Of a stretch of 64,000 nucleotides of DNA, positions 50,954 to 59,553 are shown piece after piece. Each line of letters opens with the position of its first letter. Positions within the stretch are counted from its first letter, which is position 1. The position numbers were made by a program, and so were the translations under genes. Source of the stretch: Dehalococcoidia bacterium. Its GTDB lineage: Bacteria; Chloroflexota; Dehalococcoidia; Lucifugimonadales; Australimonadaceae. The DNA is taken from assembly GCA_022820645.1 (NCBI GenBank), contig JAJEFD010000017.1, positions 1 to 64,000 on the forward strand, in the 5' to 3' direction. The notes under the pieces were generated by a model, which ran no database searches, had not been told where the DNA came from, and saw only the letters and a program-made list of their open reading frames with translations.

Positions 50954-52213
50954 ATCAAGGCAGGGCAGCCACGCAGTTCGTCAGGCCCTTACTACGGTTG
51001 GGTCATCGTTGCCGCCCTTGGGGTTGCCGGGGGCATCAGCATGTTCGTGGGCATCGGCAACTTCGGCATCTTCGTCGCGCCCATGAGCGAGGACCTCGGC
51101 CTCGGCAACAGCGCCTTCGGCTGGGCGCTGTCCGCGCGGCTCTTCGGTTTCGCGCTCTCGGGCCCGTTCATCGGACGGCTTCTCGACAGCCGCGGCTCCC
51201 GCCTGCCGCTCGCGGTGGCCGGTCTCATGCTCGGCGGGGCGGCAGCCGCGATGAGCCTCATCGACGCAGGCTGGCAGATGATCGGACTCGCGCTGTTCAG
51301 CGGCATGATGGGCTTCTGGGGCAGCAGCACGCTCTTCCTCACCATCCCCATCGCCAAGTGGTTCGTACGCAAGCGGGGACGGGCCATGTCGGTCTTCTTC
51401 CCCAGCATCCCCTTCGGCATCGGCATCTCCAGCCCGCTCACGCAGATGCTGGTCGACGCCGTGGGCTGGCGCGACGCATGGTTCATCCTCGGCATCGCGG
51501 GCGGCGTCTCCATCGCCGTCATCTCCCTGCTGTTCGTCCGCAACAAGCCGTCCGACCTCGGGCTGCTGCCCGACGGCGAGTCCATCGTGCTCGGAACCGG
51601 TGAACGGTCCGGGCCGTCGCGCATCGCCGAGTACTCATGGACCGTCCGGGAGTCCATGCGCACCGGAACGTTCTGGCGCATCAGCATGGCCTACGGAATC
51701 CTGATGGCGGTGATGGGGACGGTCGGCGTGTTCTGGGTCGCCTTCCTCCTATCGCTGGGCATCCCGCCGCAGGTGTCGGCCATCGCGTTCTCGGTGCAGG
51801 CGTTCACCCAAGTGGCCGCAGCCATTGCCGTTGCGCCGTGGATAGACCGCATCCAGACGCGCTACGTGGCGATGGCCGGGTTCGCAAGCATCGCCGCGGC
51901 CATGCTCGTCGCGGCGGTTGCCAGTACGACGTGGCACGGGTTCGCAGGCGCAGCACTGGCGGGGCTCGGACTCGGCGCGGGGATGCTCACGCAGACGCAC
52001 ATCTGGCCCGCCTACTACGGACGCGACCACATCGGCGCGGTACGCGGCGCCGCGACGCCGATCACGCTGGCCATGACCGGCATCGGCACGCCGGTGCTCG
52101 GGATGCTGTTCGACCTGACGAGCTTCACGGTGGGCTGGCTTGCGGCGGCGGGCGCTCTGTTCGCAGGGTTCATGCTGCTGGCGCTGTCACCGAAACCGCG
52201 GACGCCGCAGTAG
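50954..52213 (+). CDS. MFS transporter with apparent ATC start
   Basis: A 419-residue major facilitator of the OFA-like group. The N-terminus PYYGWVIVAALGVAGGISMF, loop GRLLDSRGSRLPLAVAG and second-half WIDRIQTRYVAMAGFAS are typical, with about 12 spans. AAGGAGG at 50941-50947 is followed after six bases by ATC at 50954, exactly where the family N-terminus (KAGQPRSSSGPYYGW) begins. The nearest canonical start is an ATG at 50894, 58 bases inside the preceding gene and without a Shine-Dalgarno. The gap to the lipoprotein stop is two bases. Confidence 0.9.
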   Translation: MKAGQPRSSSGPYYGWVIVAALGVAGGISMFVGIGNFGIFVAPMSEDLGLGNSAFGWALSARLFGFALSGPFIGRLLDSRGSRLPLAVAGLMLGGAAAAMSLIDAGWQMIGLALFSGMMGFWGSSTLFLTIPIAKWFVRKRGRAMSVFFPSIPFGIGISSPLTQMLVDAVGWRDAWFILGIAGGVSIAVISLLFVRNKPSDLGLLPDGESIVLGTGERSGPSRIAEYSWTVRESMRTGTFWRISMAYGILMAVMGTVGVFWVAFLLSLGIPPQVSAIAFSVQAFTQVAAAIAVAPWIDRIQTRYVAMAGFASIAAAMLVAAVASTTWHGFAGAALAGLGLGAGMLTQTHIWPAYYGRDHIGAVRGAATPITLAMTGIGTPVLGMLFDLTSFTVGWLAAAGALFAGFMLLALSPKPRTPQ

Positions 52214-52247
52214 GAGGGAAGTTCGCGACACTCCTCTATGCCTTTAC

Positions 52248-52487
52248 TCACCCAGCCTCGGTCTTCAGAGACAGGGGTAAAGGCGCCACCGGTTCGATGC
52301 CAAGCTCCGCACATCCCTGCAGGTAGACGTCGATGGAGATGCGGAACTCCCTCTTGATCCCCTCGACGTCGGTCGCCTCCGCATTGGCAACGGGATACGG
52401 GCCACTGTTGATCACTCTGGCATGAAGAACTTCAGCCTCCTGGTCATACACGACCTCGCCGATGTAGCCCTTGTACTCCAGCATCAT
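52248..52487 (-). CDS. HicB-like antitoxin, second module
   Basis: A 79-residue protein of the short HicB family: MLEYKGYIGEVVYDQEAEVL, then ARVINSGPYPVANAEATDVE and ISIDVYLQGCAELGIEP. The partial RNase H fold is complete but the C-terminal DNA-binding part is short. The start overlaps the upstream hicA stop by four bases. The module is unrelated in sequence to the one at 35.4-36.0 kb. Confidence 0.85.
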   Translation of the reverse strand: MMLEYKGYIGEVVYDQEAEVLHARVINSGPYPVANAEATDVEGIKREFRISIDVYLQGCAELGIEPVAPLPLSLKTEAG

Positions 52488-52756
52488 CTGCCTTCCACGC
52501 GCTCAATGAACCTGACGATGTCCCGCACCGTGTCACGCCTTATCTCAGGCCGGGGATGGGGCCTGTGAACGACGATAGCATCAGAGCCCTTGACCAGTTG
52601 CACCCTAGAACCTGCCCGCTCAATGATCCTGACTCCCAGCGCCGTCAACAGCGACTCGACCTCCTGCCACCTGATGTCCGCAGGCGTTGACTCCGCCTGC
52701 ATCCGCTCCAGTGTCCTCCGGTGCGTCCTGCGCAAGTTGCCGTGTTCACCGTTCAC
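52484..52756 (-). CDS. HicA-like toxin, second module
   Basis: A 90-residue member of the longer HicA type that begins with a helical RTHRRTLERMQAES extension, then DIRWQEVESLLTALGVRI, GSRVQLVK and HRPHPRPEIRRDTVRDIVRF. The catalytic-site residue appears in AGSRVQL, with Arg where the other HicA has His. The GTG at 52756 gives the family N-terminus; an internal ATG lies 18 codons downstream. It overlaps the hicB-like gene. Confidence 0.85.
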   Translation of the reverse strand: MNGEHGNLRRTHRRTLERMQAESTPADIRWQEVESLLTALGVRIIERAGSRVQLVKGSDAIVVHRPHPRPEIRRDTVRDIVRFIERVEGR

Positions 52757-52786
52757 GCTCGCGGTTCCTGTCGCTATTGTATCTAA

Positions 52787-53923
52787 TCAGGCGAAGCGAG
52801 ATGGGGCGAAGAGCGAGATGTCGTGGCGCGATTCTCCGCGCTCGGCCAGGTCCGCCATGATCTCGCCTATCACGCTGCTGAACTTGAAGCCGTGGCCCGA
52901 AAAGCCTCCGGCGAACGACACCTGCGGCCATACCGGATGGTTGCCGATGATGAAGTCGCGGTCCGGCGAGTTAGTGAACATGCAGACCGCCATCCGCAGG
53001 AGCCGCCCTGCCGCGCGCGGGAAGCAGCGGCGCAGGAACTCCCTCAGCATCTCCTCGTCGTCGGTCCGCCACGTCCGGTCGAGCGTGTCGGGGTCGGCTG
53101 CGACGCCCGTGTCGTCGAACTTGCCCAGTTTGAGGCCCGGCACGCCGAACTCCGGGAAGCCGTAGTACTCGTCGCCGTCCATCGTGACGATGAAGACGGG
53201 GAAGCGCGACGGGGCGAACAGCGCGGGGGCGTCCGGCTCATACCAGCCCATGACCTGCCGCTCCGGCACGGCGACCTTCGCCAACTCGGGCACGAGCCTT
53301 CCCGTCCACGCGCCCGCCGTGAGCACGAGCGAGCCTGCCTCGTACGTGCCTGACTCCGTCCGGACGCGCACGCCGCCGGAGAACGCCTCCCAGTCGAGCA
53401 CCTGCTCCTCCTCGCGGACCTCCGCGCCCAGGCCGCGCGCGACGGTCACGTGGTTTTCGACGCACCGCTCCGGCGTGAGGAAGCCTCCCTGCGGCTGGAC
53501 GACCGCCGACATCTCAGGGGGGAGCCCGTAGCCGGGGAAGCGCGCCGACAGCTCCGCGCTCGTCAGCACCTCGTGCGGGACGTCCTGCTCCCGGCAGGCG
53601 CGCAGCGTGCTCTCGAACGCCACTGCGCCGGGAACGCCCGCGTGGACGGAGCCCGTCACGTGCAGGACCTGTTCGCCGGCGCGCTCCTCCAACTCTCGCC
53701 ACAACTCGTAGGCGCGAAGTCCGAGCGGCACGTACTCAGGCCCCTCGTGGAAGGCGAGCCGGATGATGCGCGTTATGCCGTGCGACGACCCCATCTCGTG
53801 CGGGACGCGGAAGCGCTCCAGCCCCAGCACGCGAAGACCGCGCTTCGCCAGCTGGTAGACCGTCGCGCTCCCCATGCCGCCCACGCCGATCACGATAGCG
53901 TCGTAGACCCGTGCGCTCGTCAA
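52787..53923 (-). CDS. solA: N-methyl-L-tryptophan oxidase/sarcosine oxidase-like FAD enzyme
   Basis: A 378-residue MTOX-type oxidase that demethylates N-methyl amino acids, releasing formaldehyde and H2O2. The N-terminal FAD motif is AIVIGVGGMGSATVYQLAKR. A Cys in AVCMFTNSPDRDFIIG matches the site that binds FAD covalently through 8alpha-S-cysteinyl linkage in this family. GGFSGHGFKFSSVIGEIMAD is the C-terminal signature. The TTG at 53923 follows GGAGGA. The exact substrate (sarcosine, N-methyltryptophan or other) is open; the gene symbol reflects the family. Confidence 0.9.
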   Translation of the reverse strand: MTSARVYDAIVIGVGGMGSATVYQLAKRGLRVLGLERFRVPHEMGSSHGITRIIRLAFHEGPEYVPLGLRAYELWRELEERAGEQVLHVTGSVHAGVPGAVAFESTLRACREQDVPHEVLTSAELSARFPGYGLPPEMSAVVQPQGGFLTPERCVENHVTVARGLGAEVREEEQVLDWEAFSGGVRVRTESGTYEAGSLVLTAGAWTGRLVPELAKVAVPERQVMGWYEPDAPALFAPSRFPVFIVTMDGDEYYGFPEFGVPGLKLGKFDDTGVAADPDTLDRTWRTDDEEMLREFLRRCFPRAAGRLLRMAVCMFTNSPDRDFIIGNHPVWPQVSFAGGFSGHGFKFSSVIGEIMADLAERGESRHDISLFAPSRFA

Positions 53924-54049
53924 ATCTCTCCTCCGACGCTCGGCCTTCCTGCGAGCGATGGTTGCCCTTGCAGGGACAGGATGCTAGCATTCCGGCCATC
54001 CGCGCGTGCGGCATCGCATAGCGCGGGCTTTCGTAACAGGAGAGGGAGG

Positions 54050-55327
54050 ATGTTCATGTCCTGGGCCAGCAGAACCATCGTACTCGTGGTGCTGGGTATC
54101 GCCCTGCTTGCCGGTCTGACCGCATGCGGCGGCGACGATCCGGACCCAACCGCTACTCCGCGACCGGCGCCGGAGCCGACCGCAACGCCTGTGCCGGACA
54201 CCTCTGCTCCGGCCCCGGACCCCACCGCCACGCCGACGCCATTGCCGCCCGGCGCGACGGCGCCTCCCGCCACAGCCACGCCCACGCCGAGGCCCGCCCC
54301 CACGGCCACGCCAACGGCGATCCCCGAGGTGGAAGGCTTCGACGCCGAGGCGTACTTCAGCGGCAAGACCATCAAGATCATCGTCGGCTTCTCGCCCGGC
54401 GGCGGCTACGACGGCTACTCCCGCCTCCTCGGAGAGGCAGTCGAGCGGCTGATGCCGGGCAACCCGAAGGTCATCGTCACGAACCTGCCGGGCGGCGGCG
54501 GACTCCGCGGCCTGCAGGAGACGATGCGCTCCCGCCCGGACGGCCTGACCATCCACCCGATGGCGCCGCGTCACCCTGCAGCCGAGGCAGCCGGCATCGA
54601 CCGCGAAGGCTTCGACATCGAGACGGTCAACCTCATCGGCACCCCGAGCTTCAACGACGATCACCTGACGATGTGCGTGCGGCGGGACGTCGCCACGAGC
54701 TGGGAGGAGGTGCTTGCCCTCGGCAGGCCCATCACGACCGGCACGTCCGCCCCCGGCGGCGACATGGTCGGCGGGCAGTTCGTCGAGGCGCTCGGCGGGC
54801 CCATCAAGGTCATCTTCGGCTACGAGGGCACGTCCGAGGTACTTGCGGCAGTGGACCGCGGCGAACTGGACGCGACCACCCGGTGCGACTTCGAATACAT
54901 CTCCAACCTCTACCCGGGCTGGTACGAGGACCGCCTCCTGGTGCCGCTCTTCTGGTCCCGCACTCCCGTCCGCCAGGAGTTCCTGGACCGCATGGGCACC
55001 GGTCTGCAGTCCGACGAGCTCCCGCACCTCTTCGACGTCGTCGACGCAACGCAGGAGCAGCAGGACGTGTTCCTGCTGGCGCAGAGCCTGGAGTCCCTGG
55101 CGCGCACGTTCGTCCTGCCGCCCGACGTACCCGAGGAGATCGTGCTGACGTGGCAGCGCGTCTTCCGCGAGATCGTGGAAGACCCCGAGTTCATCGCGAA
55201 GGCTGAGCTCGCAGAGCGTCCCGTGAAGTACGGCGACCCACAAATCCTGATCGACGCGCTCAGGAAGGCCGCGACCTTCAGCGACGAGGCGCGCGAACTG
55301 TTCGCCGGCCTCTACGGCGCCGGCTAG
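54050..55327 (+). CDS. tctC: tripartite tricarboxylate transporter substrate-binding protein (TctC-like lipoprotein)
   Basis: A 425-residue lipid-anchored solute-binding protein. The lipobox is ALLAGLTAC at about Cys26, then a roughly 70-residue Thr/Pro/Ala linker leads into the TctC domain: GKTIKIIVGFSPGGGYDGYS near 105, and VIVTNLPGGGGLRG. It should deliver a carboxylate to the TctA-TctB membrane pair encoded downstream. The ATG at 54050 has AGGAG seven bases upstream; a second ATG two codons later is also possible. A strong terminator separates it from tctA, so binding protein may be made in excess. Confidence 0.93.
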   Translation: MFMSWASRTIVLVVLGIALLAGLTACGGDDPDPTATPRPAPEPTATPVPDTSAPAPDPTATPTPLPPGATAPPATATPTPRPAPTATPTAIPEVEGFDAEAYFSGKTIKIIVGFSPGGGYDGYSRLLGEAVERLMPGNPKVIVTNLPGGGGLRGLQETMRSRPDGLTIHPMAPRHPAAEAAGIDREGFDIETVNLIGTPSFNDDHLTMCVRRDVATSWEEVLALGRPITTGTSAPGGDMVGGQFVEALGGPIKVIFGYEGTSEVLAAVDRGELDATTRCDFEYISNLYPGWYEDRLLVPLFWSRTPVRQEFLDRMGTGLQSDELPHLFDVVDATQEQQDVFLLAQSLESLARTFVLPPDVPEEIVLTWQRVFREIVEDPEFIAKAELAERPVKYGDPQILIDALRKAATFSDEARELFAGLYGAG

Positions 55328-55352
55328 GCCGGGCAAAGGACACGAGCGATGG

Positions 55353-55383
55353 AGAGGGCGGGCTTTCGAGCCCGCCCTCTTTG
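55353..55383 (+). terminator. UUCG-loop terminator after tctC
   Basis: AGAGGGCGGGCT and AGCCCGCCCTCT form a perfect 12-bp stem with a TTCG tetraloop, followed by TTTG. It is a stable rho-independent-type structure 25 bases after the tctC stop, likely partial so that tctA-tctB is transcribed less, or followed by its own promoter. Confidence 0.85.
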
Positions 55384-55472
55384 CGTACCCGCTATTGACG
55401 CGCTCCGGTTGCCCGCGTAGCGTTTAGCGACTCAATCCAAGCGGCTGGTATCAGCTGCAAGGCAACATCTTC

Positions 55473-57107
55473 ATGGTCAACCGTCTTCCCCTGCTCATAG
55501 GCATCGTCATCGCGGCGTTGCTCGTCTGGGGCTACTCGGTCACGGTTGACAGCGCGTTCTTTGGGGCGGCGCTGGACGGCGCGGACAGGCTCTTCCGGCC
55601 CGGCCCGATGATCGCGTTCGTCATCATGATCCCGATCGCGCTCGTCTCAGGCCTCATGCCGGGCGGCGGGCTTCCGTTCCTGATCGTCGTACTCTCCTTC
55701 GCAACCGAGCTCGACCCGTTCATCGCGCTGCCCGTCGTCATCGGGTACATGGCCGCGAACGACCTGACCGAGCCCATCCCTTCAATCCTGCTGGGCATCC
55801 CCGGCGCCCGCTCGTCGCAGGCGACGATCCTCGACGGCTACCCGCTCGCCAGGCAGGGGTACGCCGGGTACGCGCTCGGGGCGTCCTACACCTCGTCGCT
55901 CATCGGTGGCATCATCGGGGGTCTGGCGCTGCTGGCCGTGCTGCCGTTCGCGCGGGAGCTGCTGCGGCTGTTCGGCTCGCCGGAGTTCTTCCTGCTCTCC
56001 CTTCTTGGCGTCGCCGCTGTCGGCATCATCAGCGCAGGCGCATTCGTCAAGGGACTGCTCACGGCATGCCTCGGCCTGCTCATCGGGCTCATCGGTTTCA
56101 CGAACGTCGCCTCCCAGACGAGGGCGACGTTCGGCATCGACTACCTCTACGACGGCGTCAACATCGTTCCGGTCGTGGTGGGGCTGTTCGCCATCCCGGA
56201 GATAGCCGATCTCGTCATCAGCAACACGCCCATCGCGAAGGAGCGGCTGAGCGAGATGCTGAAAGAAGGCAGCAAGGACGTCACCCGTGGGATGCGGGAG
56301 GCGCTGCGTCACAAGTGGCTGATCACGCGCTCGTCGCTCATCGGCGTCTTCATCGGCGCGATGCCGGGCCTCGGTCCCACGCCGGCGCACTGGCTGGCCT
56401 ACGCCCAGGCGCGGCAGACGGAGCCCGGCGCCATAGACACGTTCGGCACGGGGGACATCAGAGGCGTCATCGCGCCCGAATCGTCCAACAACTCGACGGA
56501 CGGCGGTGTGCTCATGCCGACCCTGCTGTTCGCCATTCCCGGCAGTGCGCCCATGGCGATCGTGCTGGCCTTCCTCTTCATCGTCGGCATCCAGCCGGGA
56601 CCCCAGATGGCAGACCCGGAGGGCAACCTGAACCTCACGATGTCGTTCGTGTACGTCATCATCCTGGCGAATATCCTCGTCGTCCCCATCGTATTGCGCT
56701 TTTCGCCGTTGCTCACGAAGGTCGCGGCGGTGCCCCCGCTCGTTCTGGCCCCGCTCGTCATCGGCATCGTGACGCTCTCGGCGTTCCAGGCGAACCTGGA
56801 CATCGCCGACCTCACAGTGGTGCTCGTGTTCTCTGCGCTCGGCATGTTCATGAAGGCGTACGCGTGGCCGAGGCCGCCCATCCTGATCGCCATCGTGCTG
56901 GCCGAGCCGTTGGAGAAGTTCATGAGCATCTCCATCCAGTCCAGGGGCATCTCCATGGTCTGGCAGCCCGCCTTCATCGGTATCCTGGTCGTCGTGATCG
57001 CCGCGGTCTACTTCTCGCTGCGTGTCCAACGCGGCGCGCAGCAGGTCCGGGAACGCGCGGAATCGGAGTCCCAGGTTGGGGACGGGCAGCAAGGGGAGCA
57101 ACCGTGA
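55473..57107 (+). CDS. tctA: tripartite tricarboxylate transporter permease, large subunit
   Basis: A 544-residue, about 12-span TctA permease. Signature stretches are VSGLMPGGGLPFLIVVLSFA, IPSILLGIPGARSSQATILD and IAPESSNNSTDGGVLMPTLL. It forms the sodium- or proton-coupled channel for substrates handed over by TctC. Its stop codon overlaps the tctB start (TGATG), so large and small subunits are translated together. Gene order C-A-B differs from the common C-B-A. Confidence 0.95.
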   Translation: MVNRLPLLIGIVIAALLVWGYSVTVDSAFFGAALDGADRLFRPGPMIAFVIMIPIALVSGLMPGGGLPFLIVVLSFATELDPFIALPVVIGYMAANDLTEPIPSILLGIPGARSSQATILDGYPLARQGYAGYALGASYTSSLIGGIIGGLALLAVLPFARELLRLFGSPEFFLLSLLGVAAVGIISAGAFVKGLLTACLGLLIGLIGFTNVASQTRATFGIDYLYDGVNIVPVVVGLFAIPEIADLVISNTPIAKERLSEMLKEGSKDVTRGMREALRHKWLITRSSLIGVFIGAMPGLGPTPAHWLAYAQARQTEPGAIDTFGTGDIRGVIAPESSNNSTDGGVLMPTLLFAIPGSAPMAIVLAFLFIVGIQPGPQMADPEGNLNLTMSFVYVIILANILVVPIVLRFSPLLTKVAAVPPLVLAPLVIGIVTLSAFQANLDIADLTVVLVFSALGMFMKAYAWPRPPILIAIVLAEPLEKFMSISIQSRGISMVWQPAFIGILVVVIAAVYFSLRVQRGAQQVRERAESESQVGDGQQGEQP

Positions 57108-57718
57108 TGGCAGCGGACCCCGGCAACCCGCAAGAGCAACCCGATACCCATCGCACGGTGTCGTGGAAGTCGCCCGAGATCATCGGCGAACTGGTGCTGC
57201 TCGCGCTGATGGCGCTGCTCATGCTCGCGTTCATCATCTCGCTGTACCGTCCGCCGTTCCTCCAGGACGCCCTCCCGAAGATCCTGCTGCCGGGGCGCTG
57301 GCTGCCCACGGTGGTCATCGTCATCGCAACGCCGCTGTGGTTCATCCGGCTCTACACAGTGCTCAGCAGGCGCAAGGCGATAGAGCAAGGCATGATCATG
57401 GACCTCGGCTTCCGTCTCGGGGAGGACCCGGCGGGCGAGAGGCGCCGCGCGGCGCTCTACTTCGGCTCGCTGCTGGCGCTCGTCCTGCTCCTGTGGTTCA
57501 TCGGGTTCCACATCGGGCTGCCGCTGTGGGTGATGGCCTACCTGCTGTTCTGGACGCGCGCGAAGTGGTACTGGGCGCTGCTCGCCGGACTCGGCTTCGA
57601 GGCGTTCATCATCGGCATCCTGGACCTGACGCTGGACATCTTCTGGTTCGAGCCGCTCTTCTTCCGGTGGATAGGCGTGCTCTACCCGTTCAGCGACATG
57701 TTCACGCGCATCTTCTAG
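57107..57718 (+). CDS. tctB: tripartite tricarboxylate transporter small subunit
   Basis: A 203-residue TctB-like protein with four hydrophobic spans: ELVLLALMALLMLAFIISL, WLPTVVIVIATPLWFIRLY, YFGSLLALVLLLWFIGFHIG and WVMAYLLFWTRAKWYWALL. TctB sequences are poorly conserved, so the assignment rests on span pattern and position. GGGGAG lies upstream of both a GTG at 57104 and the ATG at 57107. It completes the transporter. Confidence 0.88.
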   Translation: MAADPGNPQEQPDTHRTVSWKSPEIIGELVLLALMALLMLAFIISLYRPPFLQDALPKILLPGRWLPTVVIVIATPLWFIRLYTVLSRRKAIEQGMIMDLGFRLGEDPAGERRRAALYFGSLLALVLLLWFIGFHIGLPLWVMAYLLFWTRAKWYWALLAGLGFEAFIIGILDLTLDIFWFEPLFFRWIGVLYPFSDMFTRIF

Positions 57719-57788
57719 GGGCTTTTGCCGCCCGGCGAGCGCAGTGCTAGACTCGCCACGCCCATCACGAACGGAGGAGGAGGCGCAT

Positions 57789-59255
57789 ATGACGACGCGC
57801 GAACGCGTCCCGTACGACGACCTGCGCGGCTACCTGAAGCTGCTGGAAGAGAACGGCCTGCTGAAACGCATCACCGCCGAAGTCGACCTGGAAGGCGAGC
57901 TCGGCGCCATCGCCTACCGCTCGCTCGTGCGCGAGGGGCCGGGACTCTTGTTCGAGAACATCAAGGACTACCCCGGCATGCCGCTCGTAGCGAACATCAT
58001 GTACACGGAGCCGCAGTTGGCGCTCGCGCTCAACGGCGACCCGGACTGGGCGAACCTCCGCGACATCATCCACGAGGGGATGCAGAACCGCACCGCCACG
58101 AACGTCGTCCCCACCGGCCCGGTGAAGGACGTGAAGATCATGGGCGAGGACGTGGACCTCGACATGCTCCCCACGCCGCGCTGGCACGAGGAGGACGGCG
58201 GGCGCTACATCGGCACGACCGCCGGGTTCGTCACCCGCGACCCGCAGACCGGCAACCTCAACATGGGGCAGTACCGCTCCATGATCATCGACAAGAACAC
58301 GACGACCGTGGAGATCATGGGCGACTGGGAGGTCGGCGCAACGCCCCCCGGAGGCTCCAACTACGGCGGCGCCGGCGACCGCAACGGCGCGACGCACGTG
58401 CTGGAGAACGAGGCGAACGGCCTCCCGACGCCGTGCGCCATCGTGCTGGGGATGGACCCGTTGCTCACGCTCTCCTGCGGCACCGCCGTTCCGCACGACG
58501 AGAACGGCCACGGCGAGTACGAGGCCGCGGGGTCCTGGGCGGGACGCCCCGTCGACCTCGTGAAGTGCGAGACGAGCGACCTGATGGTGCCCGCCAACGC
58601 CGAGATCGTGCTGGAGGGCGAGGTCGTCCCGTACGAGCGGGTGAACGACGGCCCGCACGGCGAGTCGACCGGCTTCTACAACCAGTACACCTCCACCTTC
58701 ATGGTGAAGATAAAGGCGATCACGCACCGGAAGGACCCCATCAGCTTCGGCCTCATCTGCGGGCGCATCGAGGACTACCCCCGCCCGCTCATGCGCTCCA
58801 ACACGCTGTTGGACGTGCTGGTCTCGAAGTCCGGCCTCACGAACATCAAGGAGGTGTTCTTCCCGGACGCGGGACGCTCCGGCTTCCTCATCATCCGCGC
58901 GGAGATCACCAGCCCGGAGCAGCCGAAGCAGATCATCGACGCCGCCTACGAGCACATGCGCTACCGCTGGGTCATCGTCGTGGACGAGGACTGCAACGTG
59001 CGCGACTGGAACGACGTGCTCTGGCGCATCGTCTCGTCCGTCGTGCCGGACCGCGACATGTACCGCGGGCGCGAGTACGTGTTCAGGGTCCCCGGCCCCG
59101 GCGCGGTCGAGTTCATCCCGCCCACCTACGGCATGGCGTTCGACGCCACCTACCCGTTCAAGGAGTACGAGCACCCGCGCCCCGGCGTGGCGCAGCCCAG
59201 CATGAAGATGATGGAGCACGTCGCGGGCCGCTGGAAGGAGCTTGGCCTGAGCTAA
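57789..59255 (+). CDS. UbiD family decarboxylase
   Basis: A 488-residue prenylated-FMN enzyme that reversibly (de)carboxylates aromatic or alpha,beta-unsaturated acids. Family stretches include DLRGYLKLLEENGLLKRI, MGQYRSMIIDKNTTTVEI near 160, NYGGAGDRNGATHV, and THRKDPISFGLICGRIEDYP near 325, which is part of the Glu-Arg-Glu catalytic region. The ATG at 57789 has GGAGGAGG close upstream. It lies 70 bases after tctB, which suggests that the transported carboxylate is its substrate. A close paralogue follows at 59554. Confidence 0.93.
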   Translation: MTTRERVPYDDLRGYLKLLEENGLLKRITAEVDLEGELGAIAYRSLVREGPGLLFENIKDYPGMPLVANIMYTEPQLALALNGDPDWANLRDIIHEGMQNRTATNVVPTGPVKDVKIMGEDVDLDMLPTPRWHEEDGGRYIGTTAGFVTRDPQTGNLNMGQYRSMIIDKNTTTVEIMGDWEVGATPPGGSNYGGAGDRNGATHVLENEANGLPTPCAIVLGMDPLLTLSCGTAVPHDENGHGEYEAAGSWAGRPVDLVKCETSDLMVPANAEIVLEGEVVPYERVNDGPHGESTGFYNQYTSTFMVKIKAITHRKDPISFGLICGRIEDYPRPLMRSNTLLDVLVSKSGLTNIKEVFFPDAGRSGFLIIRAEITSPEQPKQIIDAAYEHMRYRWVIVVDEDCNVRDWNDVLWRIVSSVVPDRDMYRGREYVFRVPGPGAVEFIPPTYGMAFDATYPFKEYEHPRPGVAQPSMKMMEHVAGRWKELGLS

Positions 59256-59282
59256 GCCACTGCCGATGAACGGAGGGCGGAC

Positions 59283-59480
59283 GTGGTAAACGTGGCAGAG
59301 AAGCTGATAGACGGTGAAGATGCACAGAAGCAAGGCGCAGGGCTGAACTTCTGTAACGGGTTCTGCTTCGGCGCGGGGCTCTGGCTGGCCGGCCTGGTGG
59401 TTATGGCCGTGGCGGCGCTACTGCTGATAATGTTCGGTCTGCCCGACCGCATCATTGTGGACGTTCAGTTCACCCCGTGA
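59283..59480 (+). CDS. small membrane protein between two ubiD genes
   Basis: A 65-residue protein with no recognised family. Residues 1-22 are polar, then comes NFCNGFCFGAG with two cysteines three apart, then one transmembrane helix (LWLAGLVVMAVAALLLIMFG), then a short polar tail. The GTG at 59283 follows GGAGG by six bases. It lies 27 bases after the first ubiD and its end is 73 bases before the second. Its position suggests an accessory subunit or membrane tether for the UbiD enzymes, which is an inference. Confidence 0.72.
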   Translation: MVNVAEKLIDGEDAQKQGAGLNFCNGFCFGAGLWLAGLVVMAVAALLLIMFGLPDRIIVDVQFTP

Positions 59481-59553
59481 CCCTTCGGTCTCGGGAGAAT
59501 CAACGCCAGCGGCGCGCACCGCATCGGGTATCCAACAACAGAGGAGGAGAGAG

